Below, one piece after another: positions 41,609 through 50,318 of a stretch of 50,318 nt of DNA (position 1 is the first letter of the stretch; each line of letters begins with the position of its first letter). The translations under genes were made by a program, and so were the position numbers. Source of the DNA: Lachnospiraceae bacterium. Its GTDB lineage: Bacteria; Bacillota; Clostridia; Lachnospirales; Lachnospiraceae. The notes under the pieces are model-generated. The model was not told where the DNA came from, did not search any database, and was given only the letters and a program-made list of their open reading frames with translations. The stretch spans positions 1 through 50,318 of the forward strand of contig JAILAN010000010.1 of assembly GCA_024681595.1 (NCBI GenBank), in the 5' to 3' direction.

Positions 41609-41657
41609 TTATATATTCCGTCTTCTGTCGATTGCGGTCATTGAGACGGCTTTGCGG

Positions 41658-42893
41658 TCATCTCAATATGATGCTAAATGTGGTTTCCCCGTTTTCGGAA
41701 TGCGCTTTTATATCGCCGTTATGGTTCCGGGCGATCCTCCTTGCTATGGCAAGCCCCAGACCATAGTGGTCATCGGAGCGGTCCCTTGATCTGTCGCCCC
41801 TGTAGAACCGTTCGAATATCTTATCCTCATCCTGCTCCGGGATCGGATCTCCGCGGTTAACGATCCTTACGGTAATTCCGCCCCTTCCTCCGGACCCGGT
41901 CGCACTAACCTTTATTGCGGTATCGGGATAAGCATGGCGTACCGCGTTATCAAGCAGTGTGGATATCATCTGCTCGATCCCATCCTTATCGCATTTAAGA
42001 ATCAGCCCCTCCTTAATATCAGTCTCAATGGAAACACCCGATTCAAAGGCTACGGCATCATATGCCAGAGCTGACTTTTCAAGGATCATCGTAAGATCCT
42101 CTTCCCTGTATGACTCTCTGTCTGCACCTTTTTCCAATCCGGACAGATCAAGCATCCCCGTAATGAGCTTTTTCATACGTTCGGATTCATAGCGGATATT
42201 ATCAAGTTTGTTCTGTTCCTCCGGGCGGACCGTCATCTCATCGGCAGAGGCCATGATCACGGCCAGCGGTGTCTTAAGCTCATGCGAAGCATCGGCTATG
42301 AATTCCCTCTGCCTTAAAAAAGCGTCCGATGCAGGTTTGGTGATCCACATCGTCATCCGCTGTGACAGGAAGATGATCAACGCTTCGAGTATAATAAAAA
42401 GAGCGATGCTTATAAAAAGCAGCTCCCTTAATTTGTCCATAGTCTCCCCGTTATTAAGGATAACAATGGAATCCATATATCTGTATCGATAGGAATATCC
42501 GGCAAAATACAGATTGCCAAGATACATCCTGTCGCCTGATTCACCTGAAACTATGCTCTCTGCCACAGCTTCGACATCAAATCCTTCAGTTCTGTTCCCG
42601 TGACAGAATATGTCCGTTATCTGCCCATCCGACAGTTCGACCGTATATAGTTCACGGTCCATGACCATCATGTTCTCCAGATCCTGCGGACGTATCCTTT
42701 GTTCCTCAGGTTCGGGCGGGGCCGGTCTGTCAGGTCCGAAGCTTCCGCGATCCTCCAGTATGTTAAGGCTGTGGATGATGCCTTCCTTTTCCCTGGTATA
42801 TACAGTCACATTGACCAGGACAAGGACGATAGCCAGTATCATACTGAGAATTGAAAAAAGTGTAAGAAATGTTTTCTTTCTCAGTTCCTTCAT
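41658..42893 (-). CDS. Sensor histidine kinase
   Basis: 411 residues: one membrane helix (about 8-30), an extracytoplasmic sensor (about 31-150) rich in Asp, Glu and Pro, a second helix (LLFISIALFIILEALIIFL), then HisKA with ADASHELKTPLAV near 200 and an ATPase domain with LLDNAVRHAYPD and HYGLGLAIARRIA. It overlaps the response-regulator gene by 4 nt (ATGA). No HAMP domain is obvious. The signal is unknown; it is co-transcribed with the FIST and hydrogenase-like sensors. Confidence 0.95.
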   Translation of the reverse strand: MKELRKKTFLTLFSILSMILAIVLVLVNVTVYTREKEGIIHSLNILEDRGSFGPDRPAPPEPEEQRIRPQDLENMMVMDRELYTVELSDGQITDIFCHGNRTEGFDVEAVAESIVSGESGDRMYLGNLYFAGYSYRYRYMDSIVILNNGETMDKLRELLFISIALFIILEALIIFLSQRMTMWITKPASDAFLRQREFIADASHELKTPLAVIMASADEMTVRPEEQNKLDNIRYESERMKKLITGMLDLSGLEKGADRESYREEDLTMILEKSALAYDAVAFESGVSIETDIKEGLILKCDKDGIEQMISTLLDNAVRHAYPDTAIKVSATGSGGRGGITVRIVNRGDPIPEQDEDKIFERFYRGDRSRDRSDDHYGLGLAIARRIARNHNGDIKAHSENGETTFSIILR

Positions 42894-43576
42894 AGTCTCT
42901 GCTCTTCGTACTCCAGTCTGTATCCCATATTTCTGACAGTCTTTATGCTCACTTTTGACCCGATAACTCTTAACTTTTTGCGAACAAAGGACATGTATGC
43001 CTCAAGGCTGTTGGATACAGCCTCCGAATCCATTCCCCAGACTCTGTCAAAGATCATCTCTTTGGACAATATCCTGTCGGGATTACACATCAGATACTCT
43101 ATCAGCTGAAATTCCTTGTTGTTGATCGCGATATCTTCATTGCTGCCGACACAGCAAAGCCTGGACAGATTATAATCCAGAGTGATGTCTCCGAAGCGGA
43201 CAACGTTCTGCACCGCCCTGCCCATATTAAGCTGGGCATTTACACGTGCCACGAGTTCATCGATATGAAAAGGCTTCGGCACGTAATCATTGGCTCCGCA
43301 TCCGAATCCCAGAAGTCTGTCCTCAAGCTCCGCCCTGGCAGTCAGCATTATGACTTTGACTTCATTGTTTTCTTTTCGGATCTCCCTGAGTATTTCAATG
43401 CCGTCTTTGTGAGGGAGCATTATATCCAGTATGATGAGGTCATACATGCCCGAAAGAGCATTATACAGTCCCTCTTCGCCGTCGTTTGATATATCAACCG
43501 TATAATGATCCTTAGAAAGTCTCTCTGAAACCAACCCGGCCAGAGCCACTTCATCTTCAACGATCAGTATCCTCAT
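42890..43576 (-). CDS. OmpR/PhoB-family response regulator
   Basis: 228 residues. The receiver has the acidic pair in VEDEV, phosphoacceptor Asp51 in IILDIMLP, LTARAE and the Lys of DYVPKPF. A winged-helix DNA-binding domain follows (about 130-225) with LSKEMIFDRVWGMDSEAVSN and a C-terminal hairpin VSIKTVRNMGYRLE. It starts 6 nt after the EAL protein gene, without a strong ribosome binding site. It pairs with the kinase just downstream. Confidence 0.96.
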   Translation of the reverse strand: MRILIVEDEVALAGLVSERLSKDHYTVDISNDGEEGLYNALSGMYDLIILDIMLPHKDGIEILREIRKENNEVKVIMLTARAELEDRLLGFGCGANDYVPKPFHIDELVARVNAQLNMGRAVQNVVRFGDITLDYNLSRLCCVGSNEDIAINNKEFQLIEYLMCNPDRILSKEMIFDRVWGMDSEAVSNSLEAYMSFVRKKLRVIGSKVSIKTVRNMGYRLEYEEQRL

Positions 43577-43582
43577 AGGCTA

Positions 43583-46195
43583 TCAGTAGAATACTCCTTT
43601 TTCCTTCATCTCATTTTCGTAGCGCGATGAAGTCATATCCTCTTCCTCCTTGCGGATGAGCTTCTCATATTCAGTAGCGGGCATCGGTCTGGCATACAGA
43701 TACCCCTGTATGATATCACAGCCCACATGGCGCAGGAACTCAGCCTGTTCGGCTGTCTCAACGCCCTCGGAGATGATATCCAAAGAAAGCTCCTTGACCA
43801 TGCTGACCACGTTCCTTATTATGATCTGGCCGTTCTCGGAATTGCGCCCTCTGAAGAATCCCATATCCAGCTTGAGGATATCTATTGGCATGTCCTTAAG
43901 TATGTTAAGAGATGAATATCCTGAGCCGAAATCATCAACGGCCACTTTAAATCCCATCTCGCGCAGCTCATTGACCTTTCTCGAGACGATATCCTGACGG
44001 CTCGAATATGCAGACTCCGTGATCTCAAAGTGCAGATACTCGGGATCTATAGGATACCTCTTAAACAGTGTTCTGATAGTATCCGTAAAATCATCTTCGT
44101 TCAGGGATATCCTTGAGATATTAACGGATACCGGTATTCTGTGGAAAGCGTCCTTCTGATAGTTCATTGCGGAAATGAAAGCCTGCTCCCACATATATTT
44201 ATCAAGTGTCTTTATAAAGCCGTTCTTTTCAAAGATCGGAATAAAGAGTCCCGGCGAGATAACAGAACCGTCTCTTTTGATCCAGCGGCACAATATCTCG
44301 GCTCCGACTATCCTCTGCTCCTTGTGTGAATACTGGGGCTGATAGTATGGAACGAATTCCATCTTGGTTATTGCCGCATACATCTGCGACGTGACCATGG
44401 CCTCGGCAGCCAGCTTCTCCTGCAGTTCGTTGTCGTAGAACAGGATCGTGCTGACACCATCCTCCTCGATCTTGTCACGGGCCAAAGATGCGTAGTTTAT
44501 CATGGCCTCCATGGTCTCATCCCTGAAGCGGTCAAGATAGAGTCCGGCTCTGAAGCTTAGCGGGAACGAAACATTTATATCCGAGAAGGAATATGTGGTA
44601 GCCTTGTAGGCTGCATCCATGTTCTCCGGCGTGTTCTCGAAGCATATCAGGAATTCACCTCCGGCGAGTCTTCCCGCTGTACCGATATCCTTTGTAAATC
44701 TCACGGCGATCTCCGCTGCCTTTTTGATGTATGCATCACCAAGGCTGAAGCCGTACAGATCGTTTATGAGGTTAAGCTGGTTCAGTGATACAACCCCGAT
44801 CACATATTCCTTGCCGGGATTCTGTTCATAGAGTCTCGTTACATTCGCTTTAAATCCTTCGACATTGGCTATCTTGGTCAGGTCATCCGTATAGTAGCGC
44901 ATCAGGAGCTCGTCATTCATATAATGAATGCAGTTCTCCATCCTGTTGTACCCGTATGCGATAGCCTCGACCATCTCCCTGCAGGTATTGTAACCGCATG
45001 AGCCGCAGTCCACGTGGCGCTTGGTCTCGGTATCCTTGTACATCGAATTGAATATCGCCTCGCAGGTATCCTCGGGTACCTGCGACATCTGTCTGTACGT
45101 ACTTTGATATGATCTGGCAAAGTCATCCGGATCGATCTCGGTAAAGAACTTTTCAACGCGAGCGTAATTCTCATCGCACGTGCCGTATCCGTTGAGCGAA
45201 TCGAGGTTTTTGCCTCTCAGATCGTATATCTTCCTGTTAAGATCGGAATATTTATCAAACGGAATGTCAACACCGGCGCTCATAAGGCAGCTGACATCAC
45301 AGGCTATCAGATCGTAGTAACTGGCTCCGTAGCCTCCGTTTGATGATGATGCTTTTATGAAGTCGAAAAAGCCTCTGTCGATATGCTCATTCTTAACGGA
45401 AAGCATTTCCTTGGGAATGAGCCTGTCGATCATGTAGCCGAAGCTGCCTCGTAATGTAGACAATGCTCCGAGTCCGATAGCTTTAAGGTCGTCTTCATGG
45501 TTACATTCTTCAAATGTTACATCCTTAAGCTTGGTCATGAGATTACGGATGCAGACATTATAGGATATAACATTGCCTGTATCTATCATCTCATCCTTTT
45601 TGGACGGACAGGGTCCCAGGTACGCCAGAGCGGAATTATCCTTAAGATACTTTCTGACATAAATCGCCGTACACATGACAGGAGACTGGATCGGGATTAT
45701 CTGATCCAGCATGTCGGGAACATGGTCCTCCACGTATTTGATGACTGCAGGACAGTAATTAAGTATAGTAGCCGTGTTCTGATCCTGTTTCCGGTTTCTG
45801 ATATACGTAGCATGCAGATATGCCGATATCTCTGCTCCGTAGCCGCCGTCGTATATCCTGTATACTCCCTGTTCCCTAAGATAACCCAGGATATTGCCCG
45901 CTTCGGAACCATAGATCAGATAAAATGCAGGATCGACTATCAGCGAAACCTTCATATCAGAATAGATGGCTTTGAAGAATTCCTCTGTATCATCAATAAA
46001 TTCCCTGGCTCCCTTATTACAGGTGCGTATACATTTGCCGCAGTGGATACACTTGTCTTCGGATACCGCCATAGTCGGGTGTCCATTCACCACGAGCGAA
46101 ACGTTGGCGCCTACCACCGGACATGTGGATACGCACTTGTTACAGCCGATACATTTGTCGTTGGTCCTTATCAGACCGTTGTTGTACTCTTTCAT
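43583..46195 (-). CDS. Ferredoxin + hydrogenase-like + GGDEF + EAL signalling protein
   Basis: The ATG at 46195 (after CCGGAG) gives 870 residues. Two 4Fe-4S motifs (CIGCNKCVSTCP and CIHCGKCIRTC) open the protein. A [FeFe]-hydrogenase large-subunit-like domain follows, with NYCPAVIKYVE near 150 and LGPCPSKKDEM near 195, counterparts of the first two H-cluster motifs; the third is absent, so hydrogen catalysis is unlikely. Then come a CGSCGYNTC cluster domain, a GGDEF domain with the signature changed to AGGEF (probably inactive), and an EAL domain (AEILCRW, FEITES, VDDFGSGYSSL, EGVET) that looks active. Soluble. Likely a redox sensor controlling cyclic-di-GMP breakdown. Confidence 0.93.
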   Translation of the reverse strand: MKEYNNGLIRTNDKCIGCNKCVSTCPVVGANVSLVVNGHPTMAVSEDKCIHCGKCIRTCNKGAREFIDDTEEFFKAIYSDMKVSLIVDPAFYLIYGSEAGNILGYLREQGVYRIYDGGYGAEISAYLHATYIRNRKQDQNTATILNYCPAVIKYVEDHVPDMLDQIIPIQSPVMCTAIYVRKYLKDNSALAYLGPCPSKKDEMIDTGNVISYNVCIRNLMTKLKDVTFEECNHEDDLKAIGLGALSTLRGSFGYMIDRLIPKEMLSVKNEHIDRGFFDFIKASSSNGGYGASYYDLIACDVSCLMSAGVDIPFDKYSDLNRKIYDLRGKNLDSLNGYGTCDENYARVEKFFTEIDPDDFARSYQSTYRQMSQVPEDTCEAIFNSMYKDTETKRHVDCGSCGYNTCREMVEAIAYGYNRMENCIHYMNDELLMRYYTDDLTKIANVEGFKANVTRLYEQNPGKEYVIGVVSLNQLNLINDLYGFSLGDAYIKKAAEIAVRFTKDIGTAGRLAGGEFLICFENTPENMDAAYKATTYSFSDINVSFPLSFRAGLYLDRFRDETMEAMINYASLARDKIEEDGVSTILFYDNELQEKLAAEAMVTSQMYAAITKMEFVPYYQPQYSHKEQRIVGAEILCRWIKRDGSVISPGLFIPIFEKNGFIKTLDKYMWEQAFISAMNYQKDAFHRIPVSVNISRISLNEDDFTDTIRTLFKRYPIDPEYLHFEITESAYSSRQDIVSRKVNELREMGFKVAVDDFGSGYSSLNILKDMPIDILKLDMGFFRGRNSENGQIIIRNVVSMVKELSLDIISEGVETAEQAEFLRHVGCDIIQGYLYARPMPATEYEKLIRKEEEDMTSSRYENEMKEKGVFY

Positions 46196-46208
46196 CTTTG
46201 CTCCGGTT

Positions 46209-47342
46209 TCATTCAAACAGTGCCATTATCATCGTCTGGTTAAGATGCCTGTCACACAGCTGCTCCCCCATTCCCGATGTGCCGACATAACATTTATAAT
46301 AATCTGTCATCGCGTCATTGAACTCATCTATCAGCCTGTGCTCTATCAGATAGTCCGTACGTATGGTACAGTTGGCGATCAGTGTAAAAGCAGGCTTGAA
46401 ATTGCCTGAATCCATCGCGAGTTCATAGGTCTGTCTCCATACCTCGCGGATGTCAGGCCGGGCTTCCATCAATACTATCTTGGTCCTGTTATATACTCTC
46501 GAATCACAGTAGACCGCTCCGGAATCGGGATCGACATCCTCAACGGATATGTTATAGATCTCATCCCCCACCATACATCCGAACGGGTGCTCCGCCAGGT
46601 AATCCCTGATGCGGTCCTTTCTTATGCCGAGTTTCTCGCACAGGAACTGTGCCGCGTTCCTGCCGTCAAATTCATATATTATACGTCGTTCACAGTCCAC
46701 ATCCGTAACCATAAATGAAACTATAGTCGGACGGTACATGTTCTCGCGTATCAGTTTGATACAGCCCATCTCGTTATGTATAAGTACAAAAACGCAAGCC
46801 TCGTTATATATCTGGCCATTTAATGACACGTATGTCATAATACTGCTGGCTCCCATTCCCGAAGAGCTGCCAAACACCGGTATTCCCGTTCCCTCGAGGC
46901 CCTTGTTGAGCGTATCAAGAACGATCTCCTCACAGGCCAGAAGTGCTGTTGTAAATTCAAGGCATACTGTATTTTCAAATTTGGTGATCCTGTGGGCCGC
47001 CTCCGTAACATCTGAGGCGTACTGCATCGGATATGCCTGCACTTCGGGTATCACCCCTGCCACACAGTCTATCCCGTCGAATACCGCCAGTGCACAAAGA
47101 CCGTCAGGCCCGTACCCTTCGGATGAGAGGCATATATAGCTTGATGAGCCTATTATTGTGCTTTGAGGATAGATCTCGTGCAGCTTGTTTGAATGATAAT
47201 AAAACTGCACGTTGGATGAAAAGAACACGATAAGGATAGGCACCCGCCCCCCGGCAGCCTCGTTTATCCTCTCTACAACCCTTTCTAAGGCTTCTTTTTT
47301 GTTATAGCTTTGTTCATAAGTGACGAAGCATCTGTCTGCCAT
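46209..47342 (-). CDS. FIST-domain sensor protein
   Basis: 377 residues with FIST_N followed by FIST_C. Recognisable parts are PILIVFFSSNVQFYYHS, STIIGSSSYICLSSEGYG and, in the C-terminal half, HPFGCMVGDEIYNISVEDVD, with a late FTLIANCTIR. FIST domains bind small ligands, perhaps amino acids, and usually feed GGDEF/EAL or kinase modules. It ends 14 nt before the start of the hydrogenase-like GGDEF/EAL gene, and its start overlaps the DUF2974 gene by 58 nt. GAGG lies ten bases before the ATG. Confidence 0.9.
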   Translation of the reverse strand: MADRCFVTYEQSYNKKEALERVVERINEAAGGRVPILIVFFSSNVQFYYHSNKLHEIYPQSTIIGSSSYICLSSEGYGPDGLCALAVFDGIDCVAGVIPEVQAYPMQYASDVTEAAHRITKFENTVCLEFTTALLACEEIVLDTLNKGLEGTGIPVFGSSSGMGASSIMTYVSLNGQIYNEACVFVLIHNEMGCIKLIRENMYRPTIVSFMVTDVDCERRIIYEFDGRNAAQFLCEKLGIRKDRIRDYLAEHPFGCMVGDEIYNISVEDVDPDSGAVYCDSRVYNRTKIVLMEARPDIREVWRQTYELAMDSGNFKPAFTLIANCTIRTDYLIEHRLIDEFNDAMTDYYKCYVGTSGMGEQLCDRHLNQTMIMALFE

Positions 47343-48466
47343 AACCTGAATTCCTCTTTTAACGCATTAGTCTTTTGTATGATATCTTCCCAGGTCTTTT
47401 GATCCACCATCTCCCTTAAACGTTTGATGATGTTATTTATCATGTCCCTGGTCTTTTGATCCATCTGCCTGTACCTGTTATAAGCGGAAACGGCATTCCC
47501 CACGGGATCCGTAGCCAGGTCAAAAACACTCTTGGCATCATTGGCCGTGATCATTTCAAATATTGTATCTATTAAAGTGTCCAGTTCCGACGTTGTCAGG
47601 GAATTGATCCAATCATTGATAGCTTCGTTATTCTTGCGTGTCTTTGCTGACATGGTCGAATACACGAAGGAACCGTCTTTATACTTCCATCGGTAGGAAT
47701 TATGCTGAAGCGCACCTACTGACCAGCATTCAACGACCTGATAATCGCTGCTGTCCTCGAGCAGGATACCGACTATCGATGATCTCGGAATGAACTTATG
47801 TATCTTGTTCCTGATCGAGGCATAATGCCCTTCCTTGATGATCTCCGGACGAAATCCCGGGCCGTCATGATCAAATATCTCTATGATCCTTCTGCGGGTA
47901 TCGGGTCTTGAAAACATGGCTGCGTATACCGCGAGATTTCCTCCCTTGGAATGTCCTCCGGTCCTGAACCGTCCCTGAAAGTATGTGGTCACGCGGTCCA
48001 TATAGTCGGCCGACAGTTCCTGCGCCCTGACCGGCTCCGAGTATCCGAGCTTCAGATCTTCCTTCCAGCCAACCAACGTTGCATCCGTCCCCCGGTATGC
48101 GATATAGACGCTCCGGTCCGGCAGTATGTACGTTACCGCAGAGAACTGCAGATCCTCGTCCTCACTGGTAATATTGACGTAATAATTCAGTTTCGTGCCT
48201 TTGAATCTGTCGGACGATGCAAAAGATGTAAAGAGCTTTTTGTTATCGTTGTGATACCAATATCCCTGTAATATCTTTTCCCAGTCGTTGTCATTAAAAA
48301 TATCGCTGACATCAACAGGAGAGTTCCGCTCTTCAATGCCCCCGACATATCCTCCGAAGTCAAGGTATGACAACTGGCACAGAACCAGTGAATCAACCTC
48401 GTTAAAAGGCATCTCATCAAGGGTCTTACCGGCAAATTCATCTACATAGGCGATTATGTTATTCAT
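47285..48466 (-). CDS. DUF2974/Mbeg1-like alpha/beta-hydrolase
   Basis: 393 residues, no signal peptide. The lipase-like core has SVYIAYRGTDATLVGWKEDL, the nucleophile elbow FRTGGHSKGGNLAVYAA (Ser in GHSKG) and FDHDGPGF. The last 110 residues are helical (MINNIIKRLREMVDQKTWED). It is a clear paralogue in fold of the hydrolase at 25541-26917, but sits in an operon with biotin ligase and sensors and not with WXG100 genes. Start overlaps birA as ATGA. The substrate is unknown. Confidence 0.88.
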   Translation of the reverse strand: MNNIIAYVDEFAGKTLDEMPFNEVDSLVLCQLSYLDFGGYVGGIEERNSPVDVSDIFNDNDWEKILQGYWYHNDNKKLFTSFASSDRFKGTKLNYYVNITSEDEDLQFSAVTYILPDRSVYIAYRGTDATLVGWKEDLKLGYSEPVRAQELSADYMDRVTTYFQGRFRTGGHSKGGNLAVYAAMFSRPDTRRRIIEIFDHDGPGFRPEIIKEGHYASIRNKIHKFIPRSSIVGILLEDSSDYQVVECWSVGALQHNSYRWKYKDGSFVYSTMSAKTRKNNEAINDWINSLTTSELDTLIDTIFEMITANDAKSVFDLATDPVGNAVSAYNRYRQMDQKTRDMINNIIKRLREMVDQKTWEDIIQKTNALKEEFRLWQTDASSLMNKAITKKKP

Positions 48467-49203
48467 AAAACAAGACTGATCTCTCCGGCCCGTAGGATCT
48501 CGATGCTGCCGTCTTCGTGCCTGACCTTCAGTCCGAAATCATCTTCGATCCCCATCACGGTGACCGAAGGGCCGTCAAGGATTCGGACCGTTGTTCCGTC
48601 AAGCATCCCCAGATTTCTGTATTCATCGATAAAATCCGATGCCGGAAAATCCGCATATATCTTTTCAAATTCATCAATGATCCCGGCAGCGAGTTTTCTT
48701 TTAAAATCCGTAACGGAATCATACCCTTCAGGGATCCTTTTAAGCAGCGGACCTGCTTTGTCCCTTATATCTTCGGGAAAGCCTCCCTCGGGCATGAGTA
48801 TGTTTATCCCTATCCCGGTCACCACAAAGGAAGGTCTGCCATCTGTAATATCCGGCGAACATTCCGTCAGTATGCCGGATATCTTTTTGCCATTAAGGTA
48901 TAGGTCATTTACCCATTTGATCCTGACATCCTCACCCGAAAGTGCCCCGGCTGCCTTGGCGGCTGATACCGCCATCATCGTTGTTATCTTTTCGGCCTCT
49001 TTAACAGTACACTTCGGGAAAAGCAAAAGGCTGAGATAAAGTCCCGTATCATCCGGCGAATAAAAGCTCCGGCCCCTTCGTCCTTTGCCCTTAAGCTGCG
49101 TGTCGGCACATATGGCCCGCTCTGTCTTAAACTCACCCCGCAGCGCTTTTTCATAAAGATATGTATTGGTCGAATCTATGCTTTTGACAAATTCCGTCTT
49201 CAT
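48463..49203 (-). CDS. birA: Biotin-[acetyl-CoA-carboxylase] ligase
   Basis: A 246-residue catalytic-only ligase that attaches biotin to carboxylase carrier proteins. Motifs are SIDSTNTYLYEKA, KGKGRRGRSFYSP (the biotinyl-AMP loop), RIKWVNDLYLNGKKISGIL and VTGIGINI. The N-terminal DNA-binding domain of bifunctional BirA is missing, so it is not a repressor. The ATG at 49203 is 8 nt after the aspS stop; a start 15 codons earlier would overlap aspS. Confidence 0.95.
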   Translation of the reverse strand: MKTEFVKSIDSTNTYLYEKALRGEFKTERAICADTQLKGKGRRGRSFYSPDDTGLYLSLLLFPKCTVKEAEKITTMMAVSAAKAAGALSGEDVRIKWVNDLYLNGKKISGILTECSPDITDGRPSFVVTGIGINILMPEGGFPEDIRDKAGPLLKRIPEGYDSVTDFKRKLAAGIIDEFEKIYADFPASDFIDEYRNLGMLDGTTVRILDGPSVTVMGIEDDFGLKVRHEDGSIEILRAGEISLVL

Positions 49204-49210
49204 CAGGATG

Positions 49211-50318
49211 TCAGTCTTCCTTCGGCATAACGATCCTGATATGAACATCCTCTAACTGGCGCTCATCAACCTCTGACGGTGCTCCCATCATGACATCCAT
49301 AGCATTCTTGTTCATGGGGAAAGGAATGATCTCCCTGATGCTCTCCTCGCCTGCGATGAGCATTACCATTCTGTCGACTCCGGGTGCGATACCGGCATGC
49401 GGAGGAGCTCCGTAGCAGAATGCATTATACATAGCCGGGAACTTGGCTTTAACATCATCTTCGTTAAGGCCGACTATGTTAAAGGCCTTTACCATTATCT
49501 CGGGATCGTGGTTTCTTACTGCGCCCGATGAAAGTTCCACACCGTTTACAACGAGGTCATACTGGTAAGCGAGGATGTCAAGGGGATCTGAGGATTCCAG
49601 TGCTTCCATTCCGCCCTGAGGCATTGAGAAAGGATTGTGACAGAATTCAAGTTCGCCTGATTCTTCACCTATCTCGTACATCGGGAAGTCAACTATCCAG
49701 CAGAATTCATAGCAGTCCTTCTTCATGTGGCCTTCACACTCTGCACCGAAAAGACGTCTTATAACACCGGCTGTCTTTAATGCTTCAAGGTGTGAACCTG
49801 CACTTAATGCAACGAAGTCGCCCTTTGAAAGACCGAGGCTGCTTATTACCTTATCTTTGCTGTCCTGAAGGAACTTTGATATTCCTCCGACCAGTTCTCC
49901 GTTTTCATCAAGCCTGAACCAGTAAGCCTTGGCATTGCTTATAACGAATACTTCATCGGTTATCTTGTCTATCTGTTTTCTTGTAAGTTTAAAGTCTGAA
50001 ACCCTGACTGCCTTTACTTCGTTTCCTGCAAAAGGCTCAAAGCCGCATCCCGATAAAAGCTCTGTTGCATCGGTAACTTCAAGGTCTATACGAAGGTCAG
50101 GCTTATCGGTTCCGTACTTTTCCATTGACTCTCTGTAGGGGATGCGTACGAAAGGAGCCTTTGAAGCCTCTTTGTACACGCCGTACTTTGCAAATATCGG
50201 AGGAAGGACATCCTCGATTATCGCAAATACATCTTCCTGTGAGGCAAAAGCCATCTCCATATCGAGCTGATAGAACTCACCGGGTGAACGGTCTGCTCTT
50301 GCATCCTCATCCCTGAAG
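49211..50318 (-). CDS. aspS: Aspartyl-tRNA synthetase, C-terminal part (5' end outside window)
   Basis: The reading frame enters at the right edge as FRDEDARADRSPGEFYQLD, the class II motif 2 region, and runs to a normal end at PKED. The bacterial GAD insertion is visible (about 70-270 of this part), followed by motif 3: APPHAGIAPGVDRMVMLIAG, then the PFPMNKNAMDVM end. About 370 of some 590 residues are present. Whether it charges tRNA-Asn as well cannot be judged here. It heads the operon with birA, the DUF2974 gene and the sensors. Confidence 0.97.
   Translation of the reverse strand, partial: FRDEDARADRSPGEFYQLDMEMAFASQEDVFAIIEDVLPPIFAKYGVYKEASKAPFVRIPYRESMEKYGTDKPDLRIDLEVTDATELLSGCGFEPFAGNEVKAVRVSDFKLTRKQIDKITDEVFVISNAKAYWFRLDENGELVGGISKFLQDSKDKVISSLGLSKGDFVALSAGSHLEALKTAGVIRRLFGAECEGHMKKDCYEFCWIVDFPMYEIGEESGELEFCHNPFSMPQGGMEALESSDPLDILAYQYDLVVNGVELSSGAVRNHDPEIMVKAFNIVGLNEDDVKAKFPAMYNAFCYGAPPHAGIAPGVDRMVMLIAGEESIREIIPFPMNKNAMDVMMGAPSEVDERQLEDVHIRIVMPKED

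Noticed and set aside
45497-46243. 248-codon plus-strand open frame opposite the hydrogenase-like gene
   Set aside because: Shadow frame; the minus strand encodes clear ferredoxin and hydrogenase-like motifs.

Overview
The window reads as chromosomal DNA of an anaerobic, medium-GC Firmicute, most likely a Lachnospiraceae relative (Butyrivibrio/Roseburia-type Clostridia). The evidence is a PolC-type replicase, a type 2 PyrF, a class III (oxygen-sensitive) ribonucleotide reductase with NrdR boxes, AGGAGG-type ribosome binding sites, Bacillus-type LexA boxes and a ferredoxin/hydrogenase-like signalling protein. This assignment is inference; no rRNA gene is present. Most genes lie on the minus strand, so operons are read from high to low coordinates.

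Region 1 (1-1372): the edge of a probable LexA-controlled gene lying left of the window, tRNA-Glu(CTC), a 62-bp tandem repeat array, a separate 20-bp tandem array, and a tiny Gly-rich membrane protein. Region 2 (1385-16439, minus): a housekeeping cluster bactofilin - pyrH - frr // uppS - cdsA - dxr - rseP // PP2C phosphatase - Ser/Thr kinase // ispG - polC, with a polysaccharide deacetylase upstream. It couples ribosome recycling, UMP supply, undecaprenyl and phospholipid precursors, MEP-pathway isoprenoids and replication. The kinase/phosphatase pair interrupts the usual rseP-ispG neighbourhood, and rpsB-tsf are absent beside pyrH.

Region 3 (16492-25496): a secreted heptapeptide-repeat protein broken by two homopolymer frameshifts, pyrF, a run of consecutive hairpins, nrdD with a fused redoxin domain and two textbook NrdR boxes, a TPR lipoprotein, an RsmF-like rRNA methyltransferase with a GlsB-type membrane protein, and an AraC regulator.

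Region 4 (25541-32686): one compact operon behind a strong sigma-A promoter that looks like a reduced type VII (ESX/Yuk-like) secretion locus. It holds an FHA-like protein, an EssC/YukB-type FtsK ATPase, a YukD-like ubiquitin-fold protein, five small WXG100-like helical proteins, and an alpha/beta-hydrolase (DUF2974/Mbeg1-like) with a helical C-terminus that may be the secreted cargo. EssA, EssB and EsaA are not visible. This is the best candidate for an under-described system here. A FliD-like protein without flagellar neighbours lies just upstream.

Region 5 (33652-50318): tRNA-Leu(CAG), a giant 7TM hybrid kinase with two receivers, an HD-GYP domain and an Hpt domain plus a receiver-protein partner, a small gene whose promoter contains a LexA box, a VTC polyphosphate polymerase-like/DUF4956/carbohydrate-binding lipoprotein trio, and a long operon aspS - birA - DUF2974 hydrolase - FIST sensor - [ferredoxin + hydrogenase-like + GGDEF + EAL] - OmpR regulator - histidine kinase. 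The last part looks like a redox-linked cyclic-di-GMP circuit. aspS runs off the right end.
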